Below are positions 1 through 5,121 of a stretch of 5,121 bases of DNA, in pieces. The translations under genes were made by a program, and so were the position numbers. Every line of letters starts with the position of its first letter. The first letter of the stretch is position 1. The stretch covers positions 1 through 5,121 of the forward strand of contig DAOUZG010000162.1 of NCBI GenBank assembly GCA_030665705.1, in the 5' to 3' direction. The stretch comes from Deltaproteobacteria bacterium (GTDB lineage Bacteria > Myxococcota_A > UBA9160 > SZUA-336). Below the pieces are notes generated by a model. The model was not told the origin of the DNA and made no database searches. It saw only the letters and a program-made list of their open reading frames with translations.

Positions 1-69
1 GTCTCGACGCTGCAGAAGCTCGCGACCGCGCTCCGCGTCAAGATGTCCTACCTGTTCGAGGGGATCTAG
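1..69 (+). CDS. C-terminal end of an XRE/Cro-type helix-turn-helix regulator (5' end outside the window)
   Basis: The frame is open from the first base to a TAG at 67-69 and gives 22 residues, beginning VSTLQKLATALRV and ending SYLFEGI. This matches the last two helices of the lambda-repressor-like HTH fold, whose typical pattern is 'TLxKLAxALxVxxxxLFEG'. In single-domain XRE regulators the protein often stops just after this 'LFE' motif, as it does here. Family knowledge predicts a DNA-binding transcriptional regulator, but the recognition helix and any N-terminal or sensor part lie outside the window, so target and ligand cannot be judged. The gene converges on the minus-strand gene at 92-835. 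The call rests on a short match, but the pattern is characteristic. Confidence 0.68.
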   Translation, partial: VSTLQKLATALRVKMSYLFEGI

Positions 70-95
70 CCCACCTAGTGAGAATTGCGGGCTAG
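66..95. terminator. Inverted repeat spanning two convergent stop codons; possible bidirectional terminator
   Basis: CTAGCCC at 66-72 is the exact reverse complement of GGGCTAG at 89-95, giving a 7-bp stem with a 16-nt loop. The left arm contains the TAG stop of the upstream plus-strand gene (67-69). The right arm contains the TAG of the minus-strand gene (92-94 on the plus strand). The position between converging genes fits a shared terminator. No T-run follows on either strand and the loop is long, so intrinsic termination is not proven. Confidence 0.33.
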
Positions 96-835
96 CCCTC
101 CGGGGGGAGAGAGCCGGGCTCGGGGATCAGCGGGCTTTCCCGCTCCAGGCCCGGCAGCGCGATGCGCGTCATGCGAGCATCAACCTCGGCCCGGGCGGCT
201 TGGCTCTCCAGCAGATGCCGGACCACTACGAGAGCCAGAGGGTCGACCTGCGCGAAGCGCCGCCCGACCTCGACCTCGATGCATACGGGATAGTCGGGGT
301 CAGAACCCGGGACCACGCGGATGCCGAGCTTGCCGCCGGGACGGGCGGCCTCGGCAGACGCGTCGAGGAGCTCGCGGAAGGCGACCTTGATCCGGTCCGG
401 GTCCACGAGAACCGGCTTCTGGGTCTGCAGGCTCCACGTGATCCCCACCACCCGGGCCCGCAGGAGATCGACCTCTTCGGCGGTCTCCTGGAGGAGCGCG
501 ATCGGGGAGGCCGACTTGCTCTGCATGGGGCGTGGGCGGGAGTCTAGGAGACGGAGCCTTGCGGCCACCCGGTCCAGCCGTTCGCGCAGATCCGGGGGGC
601 ATGCCTCGATTCGGCGGAGCCGTGCCAGCGGCTCACGCAGGGCGGCCGCGACCAGGCCCGGCAGGCTCGGGAACTCGGAGACTTCGAGATCGGGATCCGC
701 ACTGCGCATCTCGAGAATGAGGCTCTCCTCGTCCGAAGGCGCGGCCTCAACCCCTGCGGCCTCGCGACGGCGGAGCCAGGCCCAGGCCAGCCCGATCCCG
801 GCGACCAGGCCCCCGAGTGCCCCTAACACGCCCAT
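92..835 (-). CDS. Membrane-anchored degenerate histidine-kinase-like protein (predicted pseudokinase)
   Basis: A 247-residue protein is read from ATG 835-833. I chose this start because GGAAGAG (848-842) lies 6 nt upstream; an in-frame TTG at 850 would add five residues. Residues 1-21 are one hydrophobic segment followed by RRR, so the rest is probably cytoplasmic. The remainder follows the order of a sensor kinase. A DHp-like helix around residues 63-75 reads AALREPLARLRR where kinases have an H-box such as SHELRTPLARLR. A second helix follows, then a Bergerat-type ATPase-like part (about 145-220) with LLDASAEAARPGG in place of the N-box LLxNAxxxxPGG. A tail reading PLALVVVRHLLES replaces the usual GLGLxxVRxLVE. 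The phosphoacceptor His aligns with Ala64 and the N-box Asn with Ala159. The DxGxG and GxG boxes are absent and there is almost no ATP lid. The only His in the protein lies in the last part. Family knowledge: such folds act as phosphotransferases or scaffolds, but without a DHp His phosphotransfer is unlikely. Inference: a protein-interaction or signalling scaffold at the membrane. The open frame, ribosome site and coherent fold argue for a functional gene rather than a decayed one. Confidence 0.72.
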   Translation of the reverse strand: MGVLGALGGLVAGIGLAWAWLRRREAAGVEAAPSDEESLILEMRSADPDLEVSEFPSLPGLVAAALREPLARLRRIEACPPDLRERLDRVAARLRLLDSRPRPMQSKSASPIALLQETAEEVDLLRARVVGITWSLQTQKPVLVDPDRIKVAFRELLDASAEAARPGGKLGIRVVPGSDPDYPVCIEVEVGRRFAQVDPLALVVVRHLLESQAARAEVDARMTRIALPGLERESPLIPEPGSLPPEG

Positions 836-881
836 CGTCCACTCTTCCAAGGCGGGGCGCAGGTTAGCCGAGCCGATCCGT

Positions 882-899
882 CCCGGCCAAAGGGCCGGG
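882..899. repeat. GC-rich hairpin between the two minus-strand genes
   Basis: CCCGGCC (882-888) and GGCCGGG (893-899) form a perfect 7-bp stem with a 4-nt loop. It lies in the 94-nt gap between the stop of the 79-aa gene and the start of the kinase-like gene. No T-run follows on the minus strand, so it is not a standard intrinsic terminator. It could reduce read-through, protect an mRNA end, or be a by-product of high GC content. Apart from this hairpin I see nothing in the gap except the ribosome site of the downstream gene. Confidence 0.4.
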
Positions 900-929
900 G
901 CGGGTCCAGCCTGCAGCGGACCCGGACGT

Positions 930-1169
930 TCAGGCAGCCGGACGTGCGCCGCAGCGCCGAGCGCGGTCGGGCAGCATCGACAGCGCGAGCGCTTCCTCCC
1001 AGCCTACGACCCCCTCGGGAGTCTGGGTCTCCGGATGTCGGAAACGGATGCCGTCCTCTGCGATCTGAACCTCGATGGTGTCGGAACCGATCTGCAAGAG
1101 GAGCCGGAGACCCGCCCAGCCTCCGGATGTACCCTCTCCCGCGGCGCGTCTATTCGACGTCCTTCGCAT
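930..1169 (-). CDS. Small conserved-looking protein of unknown function (79 aa)
   Basis: I do not recognise this protein. The frame is open further upstream (ATG at 1235), but I chose ATG 1169-1167 because AAGAGG lies 7 nt before it, and because a -10-like element sits on top of the upstream ATG. The first 20 residues are Arg/Gly/Ala-rich and probably disordered. Residues about 21-70 look like a compact folded unit: a beta-rich stretch (LRLLLQIG, DTIEVQIAEDGIRFRHP), then EGVVGWEEALALSMLP, which reads as a turn and an amphipathic helix. The tail is basic (PDRARRCGARPAA). There is no signal peptide, membrane segment or metal-binding cluster. It lies upstream of the kinase-like gene on the same strand, 94 nt apart with a hairpin between them, so co-transcription is possible but not shown. 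The alternation of hydrophobic residues and the ribosome site support a real gene. Confidence 0.58.
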   Translation of the reverse strand: MRRTSNRRAAGEGTSGGWAGLRLLLQIGSDTIEVQIAEDGIRFRHPETQTPEGVVGWEEALALSMLPDRARRCGARPAA

Positions 1170-1270
1170 GGGGTGACCTCTTCCCGGGGGGGTGGACGAT
1201 CTGTAGAGGGGGTTCGCGGTGACGTACGTGATCATAGCGGTCCTAACGTGTCAAGCGAAAGGGGTGACCT
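1170..1270. repeat. Perfect 10-bp direct repeat GGGGTGACCT in the divergent control region
   Basis: GGGGTGACCT occurs at 1170-1179 and again at 1261-1270, 91 bp apart. The left copy lies between the ribosome site and start codon of the 79-aa minus-strand gene. The right copy lies upstream of both divergent promoters. The core GGTGACC is nearly its own reverse complement (GGTCACC), the form expected of a half-palindromic operator. The stretch after it is also similar in the two copies (CTTCCC and TCGTCCC). A shared regulator site is possible, but similar strings occur inside coding sequence (near 1770 and 3730), so chance is not excluded. Confidence 0.3.
1231..1254 (-). promoter_or_regulatory. 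Candidate promoter elements for the minus-strand gene pair
   Basis: On the minus strand TTGACA (1254-1249) is a perfect -35 consensus and TATGAT (1236-1231) is a 5/6 match to the -10 box, but they are only 12 nt apart instead of about 17. Either TATGAT works with a poor -35 such as TTCGCT 17 nt upstream, or the two hexamers are unrelated. A start near 1224 would leave a leader of about 55 nt before ATG 1169. This placement also argues against using the upstream ATG at 1235. Confidence 0.27.
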
Positions 1271-1337
1271 TCGTCCCTGCGGATGCATGGCGCGATTCCG
1301 CAGGTGGGTCGCTCGCGCCGACCGGTCCGACGGTTGG

Positions 1338-1365
1338 TTGACGGGTGCAGGGCAAGCGATAGCAT
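1338..1365 (+). promoter_or_regulatory. Sigma70-like promoter for the ABC transporter operon
   Basis: TTGACG at 1338-1343 matches the -35 consensus at 5 of 6 positions. TAGCAT at 1360-1365 matches the -10 at 4 of 6 positions, with a 16-nt spacer. Transcription would begin near 1372, about 28 nt before the ATG at 1400. This agrees with the lipoprotein start chosen from the signal peptide and rules out the more upstream in-frame ATG at 1283 for this promoter. The rest of 1170-1399 shows only the direct repeat and the leftward promoter candidate. Confidence 0.45.
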
Positions 1366-1399
1366 CGGCCCCAGTTTCGAGATGGGGGGTCTATTAAGA

Positions 1400-3205
1400 A
1401 TGGGACGGGGTAGGTTGTTCCGAGGAGCATCGGCTCTCCCGGCGTTGCTCCTCTGCTCCGGGTTGGCGGCGTGTGGCGGGCCGGGAGAAGAGGCGCAACC
1501 GGAGCCTGCAGCGAACGGAGATGCGACGCAGGCGGACGCCACCGGAAACCCCGAGCGCGGCGACTGGCTGGTTCTGTGGCTCCTCGCCGATCCGGAGAGC
1601 CTCAACCCGATCACCTCGAACGACTCGGCGTCCAACCAGGTCCTCCGCTGGTTTTTTCTTTCGCTCCTGGATCTGGACAACGAGACGCTCGAGCAGCGAC
1701 CTCTGCTCGCAAGCGAGCTTCCGGAGATCAGCGAAGACAAGCTGAACTACACATTCCGCCTACGTGAGGGGGTGACCTGCTCCGATGGCACGCCCCTCAC
1801 CGCCACCGACGTTCTGTTCACGATTAAGGTCATCAAGCACCCGAGGGTCAACGCACCGCACGCACGAAACTACTACGAGTCGGTCCGAGACGTGGTCGTC
1901 GTGGATCCCCTGACCGTGCGCTTCGAGATCAAGAAACCCTACTTCCGGAACGACCTGGTGCTCGGCGGCACCCAGCCGATCCCGCGCCATCACTACGACC
2001 CGGAGAACCTGCTCGGAGGGATCTCGGTGGCGGAGCTCGATGACTTCGACAATCTCGACGAGGGGCGCAAAGCCCGAGCGACGCGGTTCGCGAAGGAGTT
2101 CAACGAAAACTTCCACCGCAACCCGCTGGGGCCAGGGCCCTTTGTGCTGCGGGATCCGGAGGCGGACTACAGCACGGGTGAGCAGATCATCCTGCGCCAC
2201 CGCGAAGACTACTGGGCGCCGAACAATCCGAAGCTCGGCGACGCCTGGGTCGACCGGGTGGTCCTCCGGATCATCAACGATCGCGAAGCGGCTCTCGTTG
2301 CGCTGAAGAGCGGCGATGTCGATCGGATCGGGATGACGCCCCTTCAGTATCGGATCAACAAGAACAATCAGCCGTTCCACCGCCGCGTTGCGACCAAGAT
2401 CCACGTCTCGCCCGGATACACCTACATCGGGTGGAATCAGAAGAACAGGATCTTCCGGGATGTCCGTGTACGGCGAGCGCTCTCACACTTCGTCGATAAG
2501 AAAAACATGGTCGAGAAGCTCCTCCACGGCTTCGGGATTCCGGTGGAGTCCCCCATCTTCGTCGAGCGGCCGGAGCACAAGCGGAATCTGCCTCCCTACT
2601 CCTTCGATCCGGAAAAGGGGAAGGCGCTTCTCGCGGAGGCCGGTTGGAGGGACAGCAACGGCGACGGCGTACTCGACAAGGAGATGGATGGGGAGCGCGT
2701 CGATCTGGCCTTCGAGGTCATCTCGAACTCCGGAAACGACATTCGGAGGGACGTAGGGCTCACGGTGATCGACGAGTTCAAACGGGCGGGCATCCGGGCT
2801 ACGTTTCGTGCGGTTGACTGGTCGATCATGCTCGATAAGGTGAAGAAGTTCGACTTCGGCGCCGTGATCCTCGGGTGGGCGATGAGCGTGATGGTGCCGG
2901 ACTCTTACCAGGTTTGGCACTCCTCGCAGGCTGTTCCGGGCGGCTCGAACCACGTCTACTACCGGAACGCCGAGGTCGACCGGATCCTCGAGGACTACCG
3001 CGTCGAGTTCGATCCAGCGCTGCGAAAGGTGCTCTACGACCGTTTTCAGGAGATTCTCTACGAGGAGCAGCCCTACACGTTCCTGTTCATGCAACAGGCG
3101 ATCTCGGCCTGGGACCGGAGGTTTCACGGCGTCACCTGGTACCCGAGCGGGAGCACGGACCTGCTCGAGTGGTGGGTCCCCCCGAACCTGAGGAAGTACC
3201 ACTAG
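1400..3205 (+). CDS. ABC transporter solute-binding lipoprotein, family 5 (oligopeptide/nickel type)
   Basis: A 601-residue extracytoplasmic binding protein that captures substrate, probably peptides, and passes it to the permeases encoded next. Residues 1-25 are a lipoprotein signal peptide: an Arg-rich start, a hydrophobic core (ALPALLLCSGLAA) and lipobox LAAC with Cys25 to be lipidated. Gly at +2 does not signal inner-membrane retention. Residues 26-55 are an Ala/Pro/Glu-rich tether. The family 5 signature lies at about 115-143 (LNYTFRLREGVTCSDGTPL, then TATDVLFTIK). Typical later features are GPGPFVL (244-250), YIGWNQ (342-347), the DVRVRRALSHFVDK helix (354-367) and LLAEAGW (410-416). 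An EF-hand-like loop DSNGDGVLDKE follows at 418-428. Length is close to YejA (about 600 aa), but the sequence looks more like generic DppA/OppA proteins. I chose the start at 1400 because it gives a proper signal peptide, with a G-run (1384-1389) upstream and the promoter at 1338-1365; ATG 1382 is an alternative. It is the first gene of the operon, followed after 12 bp by the permease. The exact substrate cannot be read from the sequence. Confidence 0.93.
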   Translation: MGRGRLFRGASALPALLLCSGLAACGGPGEEAQPEPAANGDATQADATGNPERGDWLVLWLLADPESLNPITSNDSASNQVLRWFFLSLLDLDNETLEQRPLLASELPEISEDKLNYTFRLREGVTCSDGTPLTATDVLFTIKVIKHPRVNAPHARNYYESVRDVVVVDPLTVRFEIKKPYFRNDLVLGGTQPIPRHHYDPENLLGGISVAELDDFDNLDEGRKARATRFAKEFNENFHRNPLGPGPFVLRDPEADYSTGEQIILRHREDYWAPNNPKLGDAWVDRVVLRIINDREAALVALKSGDVDRIGMTPLQYRINKNNQPFHRRVATKIHVSPGYTYIGWNQKNRIFRDVRVRRALSHFVDKKNMVEKLLHGFGIPVESPIFVERPEHKRNLPPYSFDPEKGKALLAEAGWRDSNGDGVLDKEMDGERVDLAFEVISNSGNDIRRDVGLTVIDEFKRAGIRATFRAVDWSIMLDKVKKFDFGAVILGWAMSVMVPDSYQVWHSSQAVPGGSNHVYYRNAEVDRILEDYRVEFDPALRKVLYDRFQEILYEEQPYTFLFMQQAISAWDRRFHGVTWYPSGSTDLLEWWVPPNLRKYH

Positions 3206-3217
3206 CCGGCGGAGCAG

Positions 3218-4246
3218 ATGTTCGGCTACCTGATTCAGCGGATCCTCCTCTTCGTTCCCACGTTCTTCGGGATCACGTTCCTCAGCTTCTCCATCATGCT
3301 GTTGGCCCCCGGAGATCCGGTGGAGCTCTACTTCGCCGGAGGGCTCGGGGCGGGGACCGAGGGGATCGATCCCGAGAAGCTCGCAGACATCGAGCGGGCC
3401 AAAGAGGAGATGCGGCGCGAGCTCGGACTGGATCGGCCGATCCCGGTTCAGTACGGGGCATGGCTGGGCCGGTCTCTGCGCGGCGACTTCGGGATCAGCT
3501 TCAAGGATCGTCGGCCCGTCTCCGACAAGCTCCGCGAGCGTGTGCCCGTGACGCTCCTCATCAGCGTGCTCACGATCCTGATCACATACCTGATCGCGAT
3601 CCCCCTCGGGATCTACTCGTCGGTCCGGTCCGGAACGCTCTTCGACCAGCTCTCGACGGTGATGGTCTTCATGCTCTACTCGCTGCCGGTCTTCTGGGTC
3701 GGGACGCTGATCATCATCTACTTCTGCGGGGGTGACCACTGGGCGTGGTTCCCGCCAGGTGGGCTCCGTTCGCTCGACTACGATCCCGCCTGGCCGTGGT
3801 GGAGGAAGCTCGGCGACTACTCGCACCACCTCGCGATGCCGGTCGCGTGCAGCACGTACACGACCTTCGCCGCTCTCTCGCGTTACATGCGCACATCGAT
3901 GCTGGAGAACGCCCAGCAGGACTACGTGCGCACGGCACGTGCCAAGGGGCTGCGGGAGCGGGTCGTCATTCTGAAGCACATTCTTCGCAACTCGCTGATC
4001 CCGATTGTGACGATCCTCGCGGGGATCCTCCCGGCGCTGATCGGCGGGTCGGTGATCATCGAGACGATCTTCTCGATTCCGGGCCTCGGTCAGCTCGGGT
4101 ACCAGGCGGTGCTCGCGCGCGACTATCCCGTCGTGATGGCTCTGTTCGCGGTGGCGTCGGTCCTCACGCTGGTGGGAATTCTGCTCGCAGACCTGGGCCT
4201 CGCAGTGGTTGATCCGCGTATCAGCTTCGGGAGGGGTCGCACGTGA
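3218..4246 (+). CDS. yejB: ABC transporter permease, YejB/DppB type
   Basis: A 342-residue inner-membrane subunit with about six membrane segments (roughly 9-29, 109-133, 146-169, 204-222, 260-284, 303-331). The N-terminal FGYLIQRILLFVPTFFGIT and APGDPV (30-35) are typical of the DppB/OppB group. The cytoplasmic EAA loop that docks the ATPase is at 235-259 (DYVRTARAKG, then HILRNSLIP), with its conserved Gly at 244. Features that point to YejB within the group are FCGGDHWAWFPPGGL (169-183), the W-x-x-K-x-x-D-Y-x-x-H pattern ahead of MPV (about 194-209) and RDYPVVMA...VDPRISF at the end (301-337). YejB is known as part of the YejABEF importer for peptides and microcin C. The ATG follows GGAG by only 3 nt, a tight spacing, 12 bp after the binding-protein stop, which suggests coupling. 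The gene ends in a 4-bp overlap with the next permease. Confidence 0.92.
   Translation: MFGYLIQRILLFVPTFFGITFLSFSIMLLAPGDPVELYFAGGLGAGTEGIDPEKLADIERAKEEMRRELGLDRPIPVQYGAWLGRSLRGDFGISFKDRRPVSDKLRERVPVTLLISVLTILITYLIAIPLGIYSSVRSGTLFDQLSTVMVFMLYSLPVFWVGTLIIIYFCGGDHWAWFPPGGLRSLDYDPAWPWWRKLGDYSHHLAMPVACSTYTTFAALSRYMRTSMLENAQQDYVRTARAKGLRERVVILKHILRNSLIPIVTILAGILPALIGGSVIIETIFSIPGLGQLGYQAVLARDYPVVMALFAVASVLTLVGILLADLGLAVVDPRISFGRGRT
4229..4245 (+). promoter_or_regulatory. Ribosome binding site and GTG start overlapping the upstream stop
   Basis: GGGAGGGG at 4229-4236 lies 6 nt before the GTG at 4243-4245. The start and the preceding stop share the tetranucleotide GTGA (4243-4246), so the two permeases are probably translationally coupled, giving matched subunit amounts. 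The nearby GTG at 4247 is in another frame. This site decides the non-ATG start of the second permease. Confidence 0.75.
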
Positions 4247-5121
4247 GTGCGAAGCCGGACCGTTCTCCGCAGAGCTACGCCGCGCGCACCTGGGCCGAAC
4301 TTCGTCGGAACCCGCGCGCCGTCTGGGGCCTTCGGATCGTCGTCGTTCTTGCGATCCTCGCACTGACGGCGGACTTCATCGCCAACGACAAGCCCTATTA
4401 CATCGAGCTCGACGGAAAGGGGTACTTCCCGATCCTCATCGACTACGGGGTAGGTGTCGGAATCCGCAAGTGGCCGGAGCCGCTTCTCAACGCCGACTTC
4501 AAGGCGCTGGCTGGAGAGGCGCGCCGTGTTTTCTGGCCGCCGATCCCGTACTCCTCCACCGGCGTCGACATTCGCGGCGACATCTTCGAGTCTCCCTCGG
4601 CCGTCCACTGGCTCGGCACCGACCGGCTCGGTCGGGACGTTGCAGCCGGGATGATCCACGGGGCACGCATCTCGCTCACCATCGGACTCATGGTGGTCGC
4701 GATCCAGGCAACGATCGGAATCCTGCTCGGGGGCCTCGCCGGCTACTACGGCGGCTGGATCGACCTTGTCCTGTCCCGTCTGTTCGAGCTCATGCTGGGG
4801 ATCCCGACCTTCTTTCTGATCCTGACGGTTGCGGCGATTCTTCCCCCCTCGATCTATCTCCTGATGGCGATTCTGGGGCTCACCGGCTGGGTCGGGATTG
4901 CCCGGATCATCCGGAGCGAGTTTCTCAAGGTTCGGGCGCAGGAGTTCGTGGCCGCGGCTCAGAGTCTCGGGGGCTCCGACCTGCGGGTCATGCGGCGCCA
5001 CATCCTCCCCAACGCCCTCGCACCTGTGCTGGTCTCGATGTCGTTCGGGGTGGCGGGGGCGATCCTCACCGAGTCGAGTCTCTCGTTTCTGGGCGTGGGT
5101 GTTCCCCAGCATCTCGTGACC
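4243..5121 (+). CDS. yejE: ABC transporter permease, YejE/DppC type (3' end outside the window)
   Basis: The first 293 residues of the second inner-membrane subunit, partner of the preceding YejB-type permease. Membrane segment 1 is at about 27-45, preceded by the usual LRRNPRAV. An extracytoplasmic insert of roughly 75 residues follows. It holds IANDKPYY (46-53), YFPILIDY (61-68) and FWPPIPYS (97-104), which are hallmarks of YejE and absent from ordinary DppC/OppC. The DppC-group motif LGTDRLGRDV is at 124-133, followed by segments at about 143-168, 183-201 and 203-220. The EAA loop that contacts the ATPase runs from EFVAAAQSLGG (234-244) to HILPNALAP (253 onward), and SLSFLGVGVP closes the visible part. 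E. coli YejE is about 341 aa, so some 45-50 residues are missing at the window edge. No frameshift is visible. The GTG start overlaps the yejB-like stop. ATPase genes are expected downstream. Confidence 0.92.
   Translation, partial: MSAKPDRSPQSYAARTWAELRRNPRAVWGLRIVVVLAILALTADFIANDKPYYIELDGKGYFPILIDYGVGVGIRKWPEPLLNADFKALAGEARRVFWPPIPYSSTGVDIRGDIFESPSAVHWLGTDRLGRDVAAGMIHGARISLTIGLMVVAIQATIGILLGGLAGYYGGWIDLVLSRLFELMLGIPTFFLILTVAAILPPSIYLLMAILGLTGWVGIARIIRSEFLKVRAQEFVAAAQSLGGSDLRVMRRHILPNALAPVLVSMSFGVAGAILTESSLSFLGVGVPQHLVT

Noticed and set aside
836..850. TTG start for the kinase-like gene at 850
   Set aside because: GGAAGAG, the best ribosome site, lies between this TTG and the ATG at 835, so translation more likely starts at the ATG.
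321..1397. Long plus-strand open frame crossing the two minus-strand genes and the control region
   Set aside because: Ser/Arg-rich translation with no fold pattern. It runs through the intergenic region and promoter, while the opposite strand has ribosome sites and coherent proteins.
1283..1399. Upstream extension of the binding protein by 39 residues
   Set aside because: It would place an Arg-rich stretch before the signal peptide, spoil the lipoprotein signal and start upstream of the probable promoter.
2483..4363. Open frame of 626 codons on the minus strand, antisense to the binding-protein and permease genes
   Set aside because: Arg/Glu/Asp/Pro-rich translation without any domain or membrane segment. 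It is explained by the strong third-position GC bias of the real plus-strand genes, which show clear family motifs.
4123..5112. Open frame of 329 codons on the minus strand, antisense to the YejE-type permease
   Set aside because: Low-complexity, highly charged translation; a shadow of the permease frame.
5080..5121. Possible frameshift at the end of the YejE-type gene, where the sequence after FLGVGVP departs from the common PPTPSWG
   Set aside because: The region is variable in the family and the frame stays open to the window edge, so a frameshift is not needed to explain it.

Overview
This is a GC-rich bacterial window. High G/C at third codon positions, a lipobox-bearing binding protein and YejB/YejE-type permeases suggest a Gram-negative-type environmental bacterium. 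No marker gene allows a firmer placement. A Myxococcota- or 'deltaproteobacteria'-like lineage is a guess.

Layout. Positions 1-69 hold the last 22 codons of a plus-strand gene that looks like the end of an XRE/Cro-type helix-turn-helix regulator. It converges on a minus-strand pair. Position 92-835 encodes a membrane-anchored protein with the outline of a sensor histidine kinase but none of its catalytic residues. Position 930-1169 encodes a 79-residue protein I do not recognise. Only 22 bp separate the two convergent stop codons, and a perfect 7-bp inverted repeat spans both.

A divergent control region (1170-1399) follows. It carries a good sigma70-like promoter for the rightward genes, a weaker candidate for the leftward pair, and a perfect 10-bp direct repeat.

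The right two thirds (1400 to the window end) is a rightward ABC importer operon. It has a family 5 solute-binding lipoprotein (601 aa), a YejB-type permease (342 aa) starting 12 bp later, and a YejE-type permease whose GTG start overlaps the previous stop (GTGA) and which runs off the right edge. Together the two permeases form the membrane channel and the lipoprotein delivers substrate, most likely oligopeptides or peptide-like compounds. The ATPase subunit or subunits (YejF/DppD-DppF type) are not in the window and would be expected just downstream.

I see no RNA genes, CRISPR arrays, insertion sequences or phage genes. The transporter operon is ordinary. The least ordinary item is the degenerate histidine-kinase-like protein at 92-835, in which the H-box His, N-box Asn and both glycine boxes appear to be lost.
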